A stretch of 64,000 nucleotides of DNA, from the NCBI GenBank assembly GCA_025128025.1, contig JAHLYR010000007.1, positions 1 through 64,000 of the forward strand. The letters are read 5' to 3'. The DNA is from Synechococcus sp. CS-1330. GTDB taxonomy: Bacteria; Cyanobacteriota; Cyanobacteriia; PCC-6307; Cyanobiaceae. Positions 55,987 through 64,000 of the stretch are shown here, one piece after another. The notes below the pieces were generated by a model, which had not been told where the DNA came from, searched no databases, and was given only the letters and a program-made list of their open reading frames with translations. A program made the translations under genes and the position numbers. Each line of letters begins with the position of its first letter. The first letter of the stretch is position 1.

Positions 55987-56232
55987 ATGCTCCAGATCCC
56001 GGACCACGCCCCCGCCTTTGTTTCAGTCGAAAACCAGTTCCCTGAGGACCTGTACGACGCCATGCGGGAGTTTGTCCGGGTTCACCCGCAGTGGGATCAA
56101 TACCGCCTGATGCAGGCAGCCCTGGCCGGCTTCCTCTTCCAGCACGGCTGCCCAGACCGGGCCGTGGCTCGCCACTACCTCGACGGACTATTCCGCCGCC
56201 AAGAACCCGATCACACCGCAACCAGACCCTGA
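55987..56232 (+). CDS. DUF2811-family protein
   Basis: The 81-residue protein reads VSVENQFPEDLYDAMREFVRVHPQWDQYRLMQAALAGFLFQHG (in parts) followed by RAVARHYLDGLF, the pattern of small cyanobacterial DUF2811 proteins. It is helical and soluble with no known role. No SD of note is seen and the gene stands 44 nt before crcB. Confidence 0.82.
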   Translation: MLQIPDHAPAFVSVENQFPEDLYDAMREFVRVHPQWDQYRLMQAALAGFLFQHGCPDRAVARHYLDGLFRRQEPDHTATRP

Positions 56233-56276
56233 GCTCCCCAGCCGGGGGCAGAGTGAGAGGCAGTTGTTGGGCAGCA

Positions 56277-56666
56277 ATGGCCGCAGGAGCATCAGAGGCC
56301 GATGCCCTCCTGGTGGCGATCGGCGCCGTTCCCGGCGCCTGGCTCCGCTTCCGGGTGGTTGATCACCTGGAGCCCGTGCTGCCCAGCCGGCACTGGGGCA
56401 CCTTTGGGGTCAATGTGATCGCCTGCTTTGCTCTAGGGCTGGTTGTGGGCCTGGAGCAGAGCTGCGGCGAAGCTTCCCGCAGAGCACTGCTTCTTATGGG
56501 CACAGGCTTCCTGGGCAGTTTCAGCACCTTCTCCAGCTTCAGCGCCGAACTCTGGAGCGAGCTGGGCAAACGGCATTGGCGCGAGGCTGCCGTGCTGGCT
56601 GGAGGATCAGTTGCAGGAGGGCTGCTGGCGATGCTGGCCGGCCTCAGCATGGGCGCTCAGCCATGA
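56277..56666 (+). CDS. crcB: Fluoride channel subunit CrcB/Fluc (first)
   Basis: The 129-residue membrane protein is one half of a dual-topology fluoride exporter. Marks are GAVPGAWLRFRVVDH (usually GAxxRY), WGTFGVNVIACFALGLVVG (the central Asn), and MGTGFLGSFSTFSSFSAELW, the sodium/fluoride site with the TFSTF run. Four helices are present. A second, different crcB overlaps it by 4 nt, as expected for a heterodimeric channel. No fluoride riboswitch is recognisable in the 44 nt before it. Confidence 0.93.
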   Translation: MAAGASEADALLVAIGAVPGAWLRFRVVDHLEPVLPSRHWGTFGVNVIACFALGLVVGLEQSCGEASRRALLLMGTGFLGSFSTFSSFSAELWSELGKRHWREAAVLAGGSVAGGLLAMLAGLSMGAQP

Positions 56667-57064
56667 GCACCATGCCAAGCCGCAGCCTGCAGGGCGATTT
56701 GCGCGACCTGGCCCTGGTGGCCGGCGGTGCCATCCCCGGCGCCCTACTGCGCTGGCAGCTGGAGACCGATGTGGTCGCCAACATGCTGGGCTGCCTACTG
56801 CTCGGGGTGGTTTTGGCCCAAGCCAGCCGGAGCAAAAGGCTGATGCTGTGGGCAGGCATCGGCTTCTGCGGGGCCCTCACCACCTTCTGCACCTGGATGT
56901 TGGACCTGGCAAGGGCCCTGCAGGCCGGCAAACCAGGGGAAAGCGCGCTGTTGCTGCTGGCGAGCCTCGCCGGTGGCGTTGCTTTGGTCGCCCTTGGCCA
57001 CACCATTGGGATGCTTTTGAGCCCCCGTAGGCGAGATAGGGCGACAATGCCAAAAAACCAATGA
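56663..57064 (+). CDS. crcB: Fluoride channel subunit CrcB/Fluc (second)
   Basis: The 133-residue partner has the same layout: VAGGAIPGALLRWQLE, VVANMLGCLLLGVVLA, and GIGFCGALTTFCTWMLDLA, in which the usual STFSTF is GALTTFCTW. It retains the fold but differs at the Phe-box, fitting the two-chain arrangement where each subunit contributes one pore. It starts inside the stop of the first crcB and ends overlapping the following gene by 4 nt. Confidence 0.92.
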   Translation: MSTMPSRSLQGDLRDLALVAGGAIPGALLRWQLETDVVANMLGCLLLGVVLAQASRSKRLMLWAGIGFCGALTTFCTWMLDLARALQAGKPGESALLLLASLAGGVALVALGHTIGMLLSPRRRDRATMPKNQ

Positions 57065-57642
57065 GCAGCGCTCCTGTGAGGCCCAGCCCCTCAAAAGAAG
57101 GCTCCTTTAATAACTGTTCTCCAAAAAAGGTCCCCTATCAACCCTCCCTGCTGCGCGCCCTGCATGGCTGCAGCGCCCTGGCCGTGCTGGGTTGCTGGCT
57201 AACGGGCCTGGTGGTTTACAGCCGTTATGACGGACGCTGGGGGCGGCTACCACTGCAGCTGCCGGGCGACTGGATTGACATCCACGGCAGCTTGGGCGTG
57301 GTGATGTTGCCGTTTGCGGTGCTGCTGGCTATCTACGCCTGCACCCTGGGGCGGCGCCGGCTGCAACGTCCCAGCAACTCCCTCCCCCTGCTGGCCCTAG
57401 GCCTGGCGATAGGCAGCGGCAAGTTGATGCAAGAAGACTGGTTGCGCAGCGGCCAACTGCACCATCTCGCCTATCACCTGCATCTGCTGGCCTGGCTGTT
57501 GGTTGGCGGGGCAGTGGCGACTCATCTCTGGGGAGTCCTGCGGCTAGGGGGCTGGCCCCTAGCCCAGTCGATGCTGAACACCACCGCCCGCAGCGGCGAT
57601 CAACCCAGCGACTGGCTCCGGCAGCTACGCCGGAGCAGGTGA
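57061..57642 (+). CDS. Cytochrome b561-like membrane protein
   Basis: The 193-residue protein has four membrane helices with histidines at heme-ligand positions: LLRALHGCSALAVLGCWLTG, WIDIHGSLGVVMLPFAVLLAIY, HLAYHLHLLAWLLVGGAVATHLWGV. This fits the bacterial cytochrome b561/Ni-Fe-hydrogenase-b type two-heme fold. The electron donor and acceptor are unknown. It starts in the stop of crcB and is convergent with lnt, 4 nt apart. Confidence 0.75.
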   Translation: MSSAPVRPSPSKEGSFNNCSPKKVPYQPSLLRALHGCSALAVLGCWLTGLVVYSRYDGRWGRLPLQLPGDWIDIHGSLGVVMLPFAVLLAIYACTLGRRRLQRPSNSLPLLALGLAIGSGKLMQEDWLRSGQLHHLAYHLHLLAWLLVGGAVATHLWGVLRLGGWPLAQSMLNTTARSGDQPSDWLRQLRRSR

Positions 57643-57646
57643 TACC

Positions 57647-59101
57647 TCAGCCCCATCTGCGCCAAGCCGCCCCCACCAGCACCAGAAGCAAGGGAAGCTC
57701 TCCCCAGCGGTCGTAGGGGCTGGGGGCCTGAAGGCGAGGCACGGTGAACACACCGGTGGCGGCCCGCCCGGAAGGCAGCGAGGCAACGGGCAGGCCGCGG
57801 CTATTCACCAGCAGGCTGGGCCCCGTGTTGGCGGCACTCACCAGCCAGCGGCCCGTTTCGATGGCCCTCAGCTGGGCCAGGGCCTGAAACTGCTGCTGGA
57901 GTAGCAGCGGGTAGGGATCAAGGTTGGCACTGGCCAGCAGCCAGCCGGCTCCGTCGCGGGCGGCGGCGGCCAGAGAGGCCCCATCGGATAGTTCGTAGCA
58001 AATCGCCCCGCCGATGGCGCCAGCTGGCCGGAGTAGCAACCGCGACGGCGCTCCTGGCTGCAGGCCCCCCACGGCCGAAAGGCCGCTCCAGCGAGCTAGG
58101 TCAGCTAGGGGCACCCATTCCCCCAGTGGGACCAGCCGATGCTTATCGAGCCAGCTACTCGCCCGGCTCTCCCCTGGCGCCAGGCGCAACAGGGCGCTGC
58201 GCTGCTCGGGCTCCCCCGCCACCTCCTGCCAGCGGAAGCCGCCGCTGATCAGCTCTACCGGCACCGGCTGCGCCAGCTGGGGCTCAAGGCCAAGGGCCCC
58301 CTCCGGCAGCACGACCACATCCACCGAGCGCTGGGCCGCCTCTGCCAAGGCGGCCGCCAGGCGCTGCTGCAGCCGCTGCTGCTGGTCCCACTGAAACTTG
58401 CGGCGGGTGGGAATCGCCGGCTGCAGCACCAGCACTCGCTCGCTGCCGCCCTCCCCCCGCAGGGGCATGGCCGCTAGAGCAGCAGCCCCGGCGCCGTGGC
58501 TGAGCAGCACGGCAGCGGTTGTAACCACCAACCAGCGGCGGCGCCCAGGGGCGGCGCAGCAGCGCCAGAGGCACCAGCCCAGCAGCAACTGCACCGCCGC
58601 CAGCAAGCCGCTACCACCAAGGGCAGCCAAACCCGCCAAGGGGCGATCGCCCGGCAGGGCAGCAGTCCCCAGCCCCAGCCAAAACAAAGGCCCTTTGGCC
58701 AGCAGCACCTCAACCAGCCCCCAGCCAGCGGCTAACAGCAGGGCGCTGCTGACGCGGCGCGGGTCTAGGCGCCGCGCTAGCAGCACCCAAATGGCCACCA
58801 GTAGTGCTCCAGCCAGGGCACACAGCAACAGCAACAGCAGGGCCAGGGGCAGGCTCAAAGGGCCCGGTACGCCAATCCAATCAAGGGGATGGAGACCCAG
58901 CAACCAGCGGTGACTCACCAGCACGGCGGCAGCGCCCCAAAGGGCCCCACCCCAAGCGCCGAGAGCTGAGCCAGCGAGGGCCCACAGGGGCACCAGGGCC
59001 AGCCAGAGCAGGGGAGGCAGGCCCAGAGGTGGCAGCGCCAGCCCGGCCAGCAGCCCCGAGGCCAGCGCCAGCCACCACCTCCCCAGCCGGTCATTGCCCA
59101 T
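57647..59101 (-). CDS. lnt: Apolipoprotein N-acyltransferase
   Basis: The 484-residue membrane enzyme adds the third acyl chain to lipoproteins. About six to eight N-terminal helices precede a nitrilase-like domain with the triad: Glu in VVLPEGALGLEP, Lys in SWLDKHRLVPLGEWVP, Cys in GAICYELSDG. The C-terminal helix is WGELPLLLVLVGAAW. I chose ATG 59101 (MGNDRLGRWWLALASGLLAG), which puts the first helix at the N-terminus; a longer frame reaches 59176 and would overlap the divergent gene. Confidence 0.93.
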   Translation of the reverse strand: MGNDRLGRWWLALASGLLAGLALPPLGLPPLLWLALVPLWALAGSALGAWGGALWGAAAVLVSHRWLLGLHPLDWIGVPGPLSLPLALLLLLLCALAGALLVAIWVLLARRLDPRRVSSALLLAAGWGLVEVLLAKGPLFWLGLGTAALPGDRPLAGLAALGGSGLLAAVQLLLGWCLWRCCAAPGRRRWLVVTTAAVLLSHGAGAAALAAMPLRGEGGSERVLVLQPAIPTRRKFQWDQQQRLQQRLAAALAEAAQRSVDVVVLPEGALGLEPQLAQPVPVELISGGFRWQEVAGEPEQRSALLRLAPGESRASSWLDKHRLVPLGEWVPLADLARWSGLSAVGGLQPGAPSRLLLRPAGAIGGAICYELSDGASLAAAARDGAGWLLASANLDPYPLLLQQQFQALAQLRAIETGRWLVSAANTGPSLLVNSRGLPVASLPSGRAATGVFTVPRLQAPSPYDRWGELPLLLVLVGAAWRRWG

Positions 59102-59149
59102 GGCAAGCAAGCGTAGGAAGCGCCAGGGTGTCTGGGGAAGCAAGCCGCC

Positions 59150-59506
59150 ATGGATCCGAACAACCCCCTCCAACAACTGCTACTGCGCGGCCTCGGCACC
59201 ACATCGTTGGTGTCAGAGCGGTTGCGCAGCGTGACCCAAGCCTGGGTTCGCAGCGGCAAGCTCGATCCCAGCCAAGCTCCAGCCCTCGTCGACGACGTGC
59301 TCAAAGCGCTGCGGGGCGAAACCCCCGAGCTAGAGCAGCAGGCCGAGCGCCAGCTGGAGCGCAATAAAGATCAGCTCCTGCAAGACCTAGGCCTGGCCCG
59401 TCAGCGCGAACTCGATGAGCTGCGGGGCCGACTCGACCGGCTGGAACGCAGCCTGCGTCAGCGCCCAGGCAGTGAAATGCCTGGCGAGATCGACATTCCG
59501 GACTGA
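59150..59506 (+). CDS. Phasin-like coiled-coil protein
   Basis: The 118-residue protein begins [20 protein letters not shown], then [22 protein letters not shown], and ends in a long charged coiled coil ([41 protein letters not shown]). The N-terminal helix-turn-helix followed by Leu-zipper recalls phasin-like proteins of cyanobacteria that coat granules; this is family resemblance only. It is divergent from lnt and precedes the FKBP gene by 53 nt. Confidence 0.72.
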   Translation: MDPNNPLQQLLLRGLGTTSLVSERLRSVTQAWVRSGKLDPSQAPALVDDVLKALRGETPELEQQAERQLERNKDQLLQDLGLARQRELDELRGRLDRLERSLRQRPGSEMPGEIDIPD

Positions 59507-59559
59507 TCAGCCCTGGCTATCCGTCTGCCCGTCAGAATCAGGTCAGTACTTGGAGTCCC

Positions 59560-60198
59560 ATGCGCGACATCCTGATCAGCTCCGCTGTCTGCGTGGCCTG
59601 TCTGCTGATGGCTCTGGTGAGCCAGCTGGTCAATCCCACCGTGGTTGATGCGGCCAGAGTTGATGCGGCCAGCGCCGGTGGCCAAGCCATGGCCTCCCTG
59701 TTTTCAGCCCAAGCGCGGCCAGCCGTGAGCAGCAGCTTCGAGCTCGACCCTGACGACCCCAACCCCACCCTTTTTGTGATGGCCAGCGAAAACGATCAAA
59801 CCAGCGGCGCTGAGATCGCCCAGGCCAGCGGCCTCGGCGGTGAACTCAACGCTCCAAAAGAGCGCACCACCCCCAGCGGCCTCCGCATCACAGACCTGGT
59901 AATCGGCGACGGCGCCGAAGCCAGCGCCGGCCAAACCGTGGCCGTGAACTACCGGGGCACCCTGGCCAACGGCACGGAATTCGACAGCAGCTACGGGCGC
60001 GGCCCCTTTTCCTTTCCCCTCGGCGGCGGCCGGGTGATCCAGGGCTGGGATGAGGGTGTGGCTGGCATGAAGGTGGGCGGCAAGCGCAAGCTGGTGATTC
60101 CACCCGATCTGGCCTATGGCGATCGGGGCGCTGGCGGCGTTATCCCCCCCAACGCCACCCTCACTTTCGAGGTGGAGCTGTTGCGCATCGGCGGCTGA
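59560..60198 (+). CDS. FKBP-type peptidyl-prolyl isomerase
   Basis: The 212-residue protein has an N-terminal hydrophobic segment ([20 protein letters not shown]), then a spacer, then a complete FKBP domain (about 105-212): [45 protein letters not shown] (in parts), [39 protein letters not shown] and TLTFEVELL. The aromatic pocket residues (FDSS, GWDEGV, YGDRG) are kept. The signal or anchor places it in the periplasm or thylakoid lumen, where it helps fold proteins. Confidence 0.94.
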   Translation: MRDILISSAVCVACLLMALVSQLVNPTVVDAARVDAASAGGQAMASLFSAQARPAVSSSFELDPDDPNPTLFVMASENDQTSGAEIAQASGLGGELNAPKERTTPSGLRITDLVIGDGAEASAGQTVAVNYRGTLANGTEFDSSYGRGPFSFPLGGGRVIQGWDEGVAGMKVGGKRKLVIPPDLAYGDRGAGGVIPPNATLTFEVELLRIGG

Positions 60199-60286
60199 GC
60201 TGCGGGCGGGGATCGTTAGGATGGGCGCTCTGGCTGGATGCTGGCGCGCCGCCCCTCCTGCCCAACCCGTCGTCTTTTTCCTCTCC

Positions 60287-60886
60287 ATGGCTCACACGCT
60301 GCCCGCGCTGCCCTACGGCCTCGATGCGCTCGAGCCCAACATCTCCCGCTCCACCCTGGAGTTTCACCACGGCAAGCACCACGCTGCCTACGTGACCAAC
60401 CTCAACAACCTGGTGGCTGGCACCGACCTTGAGGCCAAGAGCCTGGAAGAAACCATCACCGCAGTGGCTGGTGATGCTGGCAAGGCTGGCGTTTTCAACA
60501 ACGCAGCTCAGGTGTGGAACCACAGCTTTTATTGGCAGTGCATGAAACCGGGTGGTGGTGGCCAGCCCAGCGGCGCCCTGGCCGACAAGATCAATGCTGA
60601 TTTCGGCAGCTACGAGGCCTTCGTCGAGCAGTTCAAAACCGCCGGTGCCACGCAGTTCGGCAGTGGCTGGGCCTGGCTGGTGCTCGATGGCGGCACCCTG
60701 AAAGTCACCAAGACCGCCAATGCCGACCTGCCCCTTGCCCACGGCCAGAAGGCCCTACTCACCATGGATGTGTGGGAGCACGCCTACTACCTCGACTACC
60801 AGAACCGCCGTCCCGACTACATGACCACCTACCTGGAGAAGCTGGTGAACTGGGACTTCGTAGCCGCCAACCTGGCTGCCGCCTGA
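60287..60886 (+). CDS. sodB: Iron superoxide dismutase
   Basis: The 199-residue enzyme removes superoxide. Metal ligands are the first His in TLEFHHGKHHAAYV, His in AAQVWNHSFYW, Asp and His in TMDVWEHAYYLDY. The Gln before VWNH and the overall motif AATQFGSGWAWL (here GATQFGSGWAWL) indicate the iron rather than the manganese type. The start MAHTLPALPYGLDAL is the family start; there is no targeting signal, so it is cytosolic. A strong terminator follows. Confidence 0.97.
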   Translation: MAHTLPALPYGLDALEPNISRSTLEFHHGKHHAAYVTNLNNLVAGTDLEAKSLEETITAVAGDAGKAGVFNNAAQVWNHSFYWQCMKPGGGGQPSGALADKINADFGSYEAFVEQFKTAGATQFGSGWAWLVLDGGTLKVTKTANADLPLAHGQKALLTMDVWEHAYYLDYQNRRPDYMTTYLEKLVNWDFVAANLAAA

Positions 60887-60928
60887 TTCAAACTCCCTCT
60901 CCGGGCGTTTAACCGTCATTGAGGCCAA

Positions 60929-60955
60929 GCCCCCGGCGAACCCGGGGGCTTTTTT
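60929..60955 (+). terminator. Rho-independent terminator of sodB
   Basis: An 8-bp stem GCCCCCGG / CCGGGGGC with a 5-nt loop is followed by six T, 42 nt after the sodB stop. Confidence 0.92.
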
Positions 60956-60991
60956 ATGGCTCTGAAATACACAGCCGTGACTTGACTAGTC

Positions 60992-61011
60992 TGACCAGAC
61001 AGACCTGGTCA
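60992..61011. promoter_or_regulatory. Operator palindrome of the toxin-antitoxin pair
   Basis: TGACCAG and CTGGTCA are exact inverted repeats separated by 6 nt, ending 8 nt before the antitoxin ATG. A TTGAC element lies at 60982-60986. This is the expected place for the antitoxin to bind and repress its own operon. Confidence 0.65.
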
Positions 61012-61018
61012 ACCAAGC

Positions 61019-61249
61019 ATGGATATCAAGACTGTGAACGTCCAGGACGCGAAGACCCATCTTTCGGCCCTGCTTGCACGGGTGGCAGCCGGCGAACACA
61101 TCTTGCTAGCCCGCAATGGCAAACCGATTGCCCAGCTCGTGCCCCTCGATCCCAAACCCCGGCGCCAGCTCGGCTTCATGTCAGGAAGCCTGGGGGATGA
61201 ATTCTTTGAGCCCCTAGCCAACGATGAACTTGAGCGCTGGGGCCTATGA
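61019..61249 (+). CDS. Antitoxin, Phd/YefM family
   Basis: The 76-residue protein has the N-terminal Phd/YefM DNA-binding fold (VNVQDAKTHLSALLARVAAGEHILLARNGKPIAQLVPL in parts) and a C-terminal toxin-binding tail ([25 protein letters not shown] in parts). It would neutralise the downstream PIN toxin and repress the operon. The stop overlaps the toxin start by 4 nt. Confidence 0.92.
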   Translation: MDIKTVNVQDAKTHLSALLARVAAGEHILLARNGKPIAQLVPLDPKPRRQLGFMSGSLGDEFFEPLANDELERWGL

Positions 61250-61635
61250 GGCTGCTGCTCGACACCCACATCCTGATTTGGGCAGTGCTTGAACCGCAAA
61301 AACTCTCGCCAGTCCTGCGCGACGCCCTGGAAGACAGCAACAACCAATTGTTAGTGAGCGCTGCAACTGCCTGGGAAATCGCCACTAAATGGCGCATTGG
61401 CAAGCTCAATCAGGCACACGCCATAGTGCACAACTACCCCCAGGCCCTTAACGGGTTGGCCGCCATAGAACTGCCCATAACCGGGGCGGTGGCGCGTCAG
61501 GCCGGACTCCTGGATGTTGAGCACCGCGATCCCTTTGACCGCCTTCTGGCGGCCCAGGCGATTGCTGATGGATTGCTGCTCGCCAGCAATGACCCTGCCT
61601 TCAGGTTGTTTGCTGGATTGGAGCTGCTGAGCTGA
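61246..61635 (+). CDS. PIN-domain toxin, VapC-like
   Basis: The 129-residue protein is a PIN ribonuclease with the acidic active-site set: Asp in [12 protein letters not shown], Glu in [12 protein letters not shown], Asp in [14 protein letters not shown] and Asp in LASNDPAF. Such toxins cleave tRNA or rRNA and arrest growth when the antitoxin is lost. All residues are present, so it should be active. The 3' end overlaps the convergent queA by 35 nt. Confidence 0.93.
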   Translation: MRLLLDTHILIWAVLEPQKLSPVLRDALEDSNNQLLVSAATAWEIATKWRIGKLNQAHAIVHNYPQALNGLAAIELPITGAVARQAGLLDVEHRDPFDRLLAAQAIADGLLLASNDPAFRLFAGLELLS

Positions 61636-62722
61636 GCACCACTTCCGGTGCAATCCACATGGCATCGCCATAGGAAAAAAAGCGGTACTGGCGCTCGATC
61701 GCCTCGGCATAAAGAGCCAAAAGGCGCTCGCGGCCAAGCAGGGCACTCACCAGTAGCAGCAAGGAGCTCTTGGGCAGGTGGAAGTTGGTTAGCAGCCCCT
61801 GCACCACGGCAAACCTGTAGCCCGGCTGGATAACCAGATTCACCGGCCCCGTGTGGGGCCGCAGCTCGCCGCCATGCAGCTGGGCCACCGCCTCGAGGCT
61901 GCGCACCGAGGTGGTGCCGATGGCGATCACCCGGCCGCCACGGGCGCGGCAGGCAGCCACCGCCGCCACCAGCTCTGGGGTCACCTCCACCCACTCACTG
62001 TGCAGCTGGAGTTGGCTTAGGTCTTCCGTTTCCACCGGCCGAAAGGTGCCCAGGCCCACGTGCAGTGTGGTGGTGACCAGCTCCACACCTCGAGCGCGGA
62101 TCGCCGCCAGCAGTTCGTCGCTGAGGTGAAGCCCCGCCGTTGGGGCAGCAACAGCTCCCGGCCGGGAGGCGTAGCGGGTCTGATAGCGCTCGTTGTCGCT
62201 GGCGTCGTGCTCGTGGATATAGGGCGGCAGGGGAATGGCGCCGTACTGCACCAGCAGCGGCTCGAGGGCGGCCGCATCGGCGCAGCCGATCGGAAACTGC
62301 AGGATGCGGCCGCCCGTGGCGGGGTCACTGCCCAGCACCTGCAACGGCAGCGGCGGCTGGCCCTCGGCCACCACCTCGAGCCAGTCACCAGGCTTGAGCT
62401 TCTTGGCGGGTTTAGCCAGGCAAAGCCACTGGCCCGGCCCGCCATGCCAAGGCTCGAGCACCAGCAGCTCCACCGCCCCGCCACTGGGCCGGCGCGCCTC
62501 CAACCGGGCCCGAAGCACCCGGGTGTTGTTTACGACCAGTAGGTCGCCGGGGCGCAGCTCCTGCTGCAGGTCCCAGACACTCAAATGACGAGCCTGGGGC
62601 TCCACCACCAGCAGCCGCGCCGCATGGCGCGGCTCCACGGGACGCTGGGCAATGCGCTCCTCTGGCAAATGGAAGTCGTAGCTGGAGAGCCGTAGATCGA
62701 GCTGCTCGGGAGCGCCACCCAT
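61601..62722 (-). CDS. queA: S-adenosylmethionine:tRNA ribosyltransferase-isomerase
   Basis: The 373-residue enzyme forms epoxyqueuosine in tRNA from SAM and 7-aminomethyl-7-deazaguanine tRNA. Motifs are [55 protein letters not shown] (in parts), [42 protein letters not shown] and [10 protein letters not shown]. The length is normal. The pdhC stop is 8 nt downstream of its 5' end on the same strand, so the two may be co-transcribed. Confidence 0.96.
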   Translation of the reverse strand: MGGAPEQLDLRLSSYDFHLPEERIAQRPVEPRHAARLLVVEPQARHLSVWDLQQELRPGDLLVVNNTRVLRARLEARRPSGGAVELLVLEPWHGGPGQWLCLAKPAKKLKPGDWLEVVAEGQPPLPLQVLGSDPATGGRILQFPIGCADAAALEPLLVQYGAIPLPPYIHEHDASDNERYQTRYASRPGAVAAPTAGLHLSDELLAAIRARGVELVTTTLHVGLGTFRPVETEDLSQLQLHSEWVEVTPELVAAVAACRARGGRVIAIGTTSVRSLEAVAQLHGGELRPHTGPVNLVIQPGYRFAVVQGLLTNFHLPKSSLLLLVSALLGRERLLALYAEAIERQYRFFSYGDAMWIAPEVVLSSAAPIQQTT

Positions 62723-62729
62723 GGCCGCC

Positions 62730-64000
62730 TTAAAAAGCGAGGCTTTCGGGATTGGTCTCGATCAGCTGAGCTAAATCCTTGAGGAAGGCGGCGGCTTGGG
62801 CGCCGTAAATGGTGCGATGGTCGCAGGTGAGATTCACCTGCATTTGATTGGCCACCCGAATCGAGCCATCTTTGCCTGCCACCACTGCGGGCCGGGAGGC
62901 GGCCACCGCCAGGATGGCGCCGGTGCCTGGGGGCAGGATTGCATCGAAGCGATCCACACCAAACATGCCCAGGTTGGAGAGGGTGAAGGTGCCGGTGCTG
63001 TATTCCTCGGGTTGGAGCTGCTTGCTGCGGGCCCGCGCCACCAGGTCGGCCCAGTTGCGGGCCATGGCGTAGATGTCGGTCTTATCGGCGTTGGCAAGCA
63101 CCGGGGTGATCAGACCGCCGTCCTCCATAGCTACGGCTACGGCCACATTCACTGAGGCGGGGAATGCCATGGCGCTGCCATCGGCGCTGGTGGCGGCGTT
63201 TACCTGGGGATGGCGCGCCAACACCACGCCCACGGCCTTGGCCAGCAGGGCAGTCATCGTGACTCCCTTGGGCTTCACCTGCTTGTAAAAGGCGTCGAGC
63301 TTGGTGGTGGTGATTGTGTAGCCCACCCGGAAACAGGGCACCGCCAGGCTGGCGACCATGTTGCGGTTGACCGCGTTTTGCAGCGTGTTGAAGCCCACGC
63401 TCTCGCCGGGCCGGCCGAAGGCATCGCCGGCGGGAGCTGGGGCAGGCGCGGCTGCACCATTGCCAGAGGCAGGTGCGGAGGCGGGGCCTGAACCCTCGGC
63501 AACCCGCGGCACCGTGATCGGCTGACCGGTGGCAGCCATCACGTCTTCCGCCTGGATGCGGCCGTGGGGACCGCTGCCGCGCAGGGCACCCAGATCGACA
63601 CCCAACTGGGAGGCAAGCTTCTTGGCCCGCGGCGAGGCCACCACCCGGCCACTGGCCGTCGACGCGGGAGCCACCACCGGAGCCGCCACGGCAATAACCG
63701 GAGCAGGTGGTGGGGTTACGGGTGCTGCGGGAGCGGGAGTTGGGGTGGCGGCCGCAGGCGCTGGGGCTGGTGCAGCAGCTGGGGCAGGGGCGACAGCAGG
63801 TGCAGCTGGGGCCTTGGCTGCCACCTCGGCAATCTCAGCCTCGGTTTCAACGATCAGACCAATTGTTTCGCCCACCGGCGCCGTGCCACCTGCTGGCATC
63901 AACACAGCCGCCAGGTAGCCCTCGTTGAAAGACTCCACATCCATATCGGCCTTATCCGACTCGACGACCAGCACGGACTCTCCGCGCTCAACCTTGTCGC
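62730..64000 (-). CDS. pdhC: Dihydrolipoamide acetyltransferase, E2 of pyruvate dehydrogenase (partial)
   Basis: The 5' end runs off the right edge. The visible part begins in the lipoyl domain ([21 protein letters not shown], with the lipoylated Lys in DKAD), then an Ala/Pro linker, the E1/E3-binding domain ([25 protein letters not shown] in parts), a second linker and the catalytic domain with [30 protein letters not shown] and the active-site [15 protein letters not shown]. An internal Met near 63974 is not the start, since lipoyl sequence continues upstream to the edge. It works with PdhA encoded about 52 kb away. Confidence 0.96.
   Translation of the reverse strand, partial: DKVERGESVLVVESDKADMDVESFNEGYLAAVLMPAGGTAPVGETIGLIVETEAEIAEVAAKAPAAPAVAPAPAAAPAPAPAAATPTPAPAAPVTPPPAPVIAVAAPVVAPASTASGRVVASPRAKKLASQLGVDLGALRGSGPHGRIQAEDVMAATGQPITVPRVAEGSGPASAPASGNGAAAPAPAPAGDAFGRPGESVGFNTLQNAVNRNMVASLAVPCFRVGYTITTTKLDAFYKQVKPKGVTMTALLAKAVGVVLARHPQVNAATSADGSAMAFPASVNVAVAVAMEDGGLITPVLANADKTDIYAMARNWADLVARARSKQLQPEEYSTGTFTLSNLGMFGVDRFDAILPPGTGAILAVAASRPAVVAGKDGSIRVANQMQVNLTCDHRTIYGAQAAAFLKDLAQLIETNPESLAF

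Noticed and set aside
55482-56063. 193-codon minus-strand frame over hli and the DnaA-like cluster
   Set aside because: It crosses the hli gene out of frame, and its composition is typical of GC-rich shadow frames.

Overview
The window is one contiguous stretch of a GC-rich unicellular picocyanobacterium, most likely of the Cyanobium / Synechococcus cluster-5 lineage. The psbD-psbC overlap, a CpcS/CpeS-type bilin lyase, a high-light-inducible protein, an OCP/ketolase/FRP cassette, an ARC6/Ftn2-type division protein and several cyanobacterium-only families identify the group. The species assignment is inference from gene content and base composition.

Positions 1-46,800 are a compact core chromosome in short, often 4-bp-overlapping operons. 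In order they hold photosystem II (psbD end, psbC); Maf, cobQ, a small ferredoxin, mnmA and the NAD(P)HX repair enzyme; a group 2 sigma factor and pdhA; the division protein Ftn2; ffh-rpsP-phoH with two membrane proteins; a secreted hydrolase; an acetolactate decarboxylase carrying an apparent ribbon-helix-helix N-terminus; era-bilin lyase-trmD; a decayed UPF0145 gene; a stomatin/NfeD pair; ispF; larB; thiS-thiE; ribF; surE; pheS; nadK with a degenerate response regulator; cobL; a GH116 glycosidase; ribD-mscS; a DUF427-Nif11-SRAP operon; and ftsH-argF-lexA. Two corrin genes (cobQ, cobL), riboflavin/FAD genes (ribD, ribF), thiamine genes (thiS, thiE) and pdhA/pdhC are present but dispersed.

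Positions 46,868-51,733 look like a decayed island beside tRNA-Ala(GGC). It contains a ribbon-helix-helix protein, a frameshifted tyrosine-recombinase remnant, AT-rich gene-poor DNA, a small RTX repeat protein, a shortened transposase, a subtilisin-like protease with an RTX-type C-terminus, and a vestigial second copy of that protease tail. No secretion genes lie in the window.

Positions 51,800-64,000 return to core-like DNA. A tightly coupled ocp-crtW-frp operon (light-driven quenching, pigment synthesis, recovery) sits close to an hli gene, making a photoprotection block. It is followed by a cluster of four DnaA-box-like motifs, a fluoride-channel gene pair, a cytochrome b561-like protein, lnt, an FKBP isomerase, iron superoxide dismutase, a Phd/PIN toxin-antitoxin pair with an obvious operator palindrome, queA, and the 3' part of the gene for the pyruvate dehydrogenase E2 subunit, which runs off the right edge.
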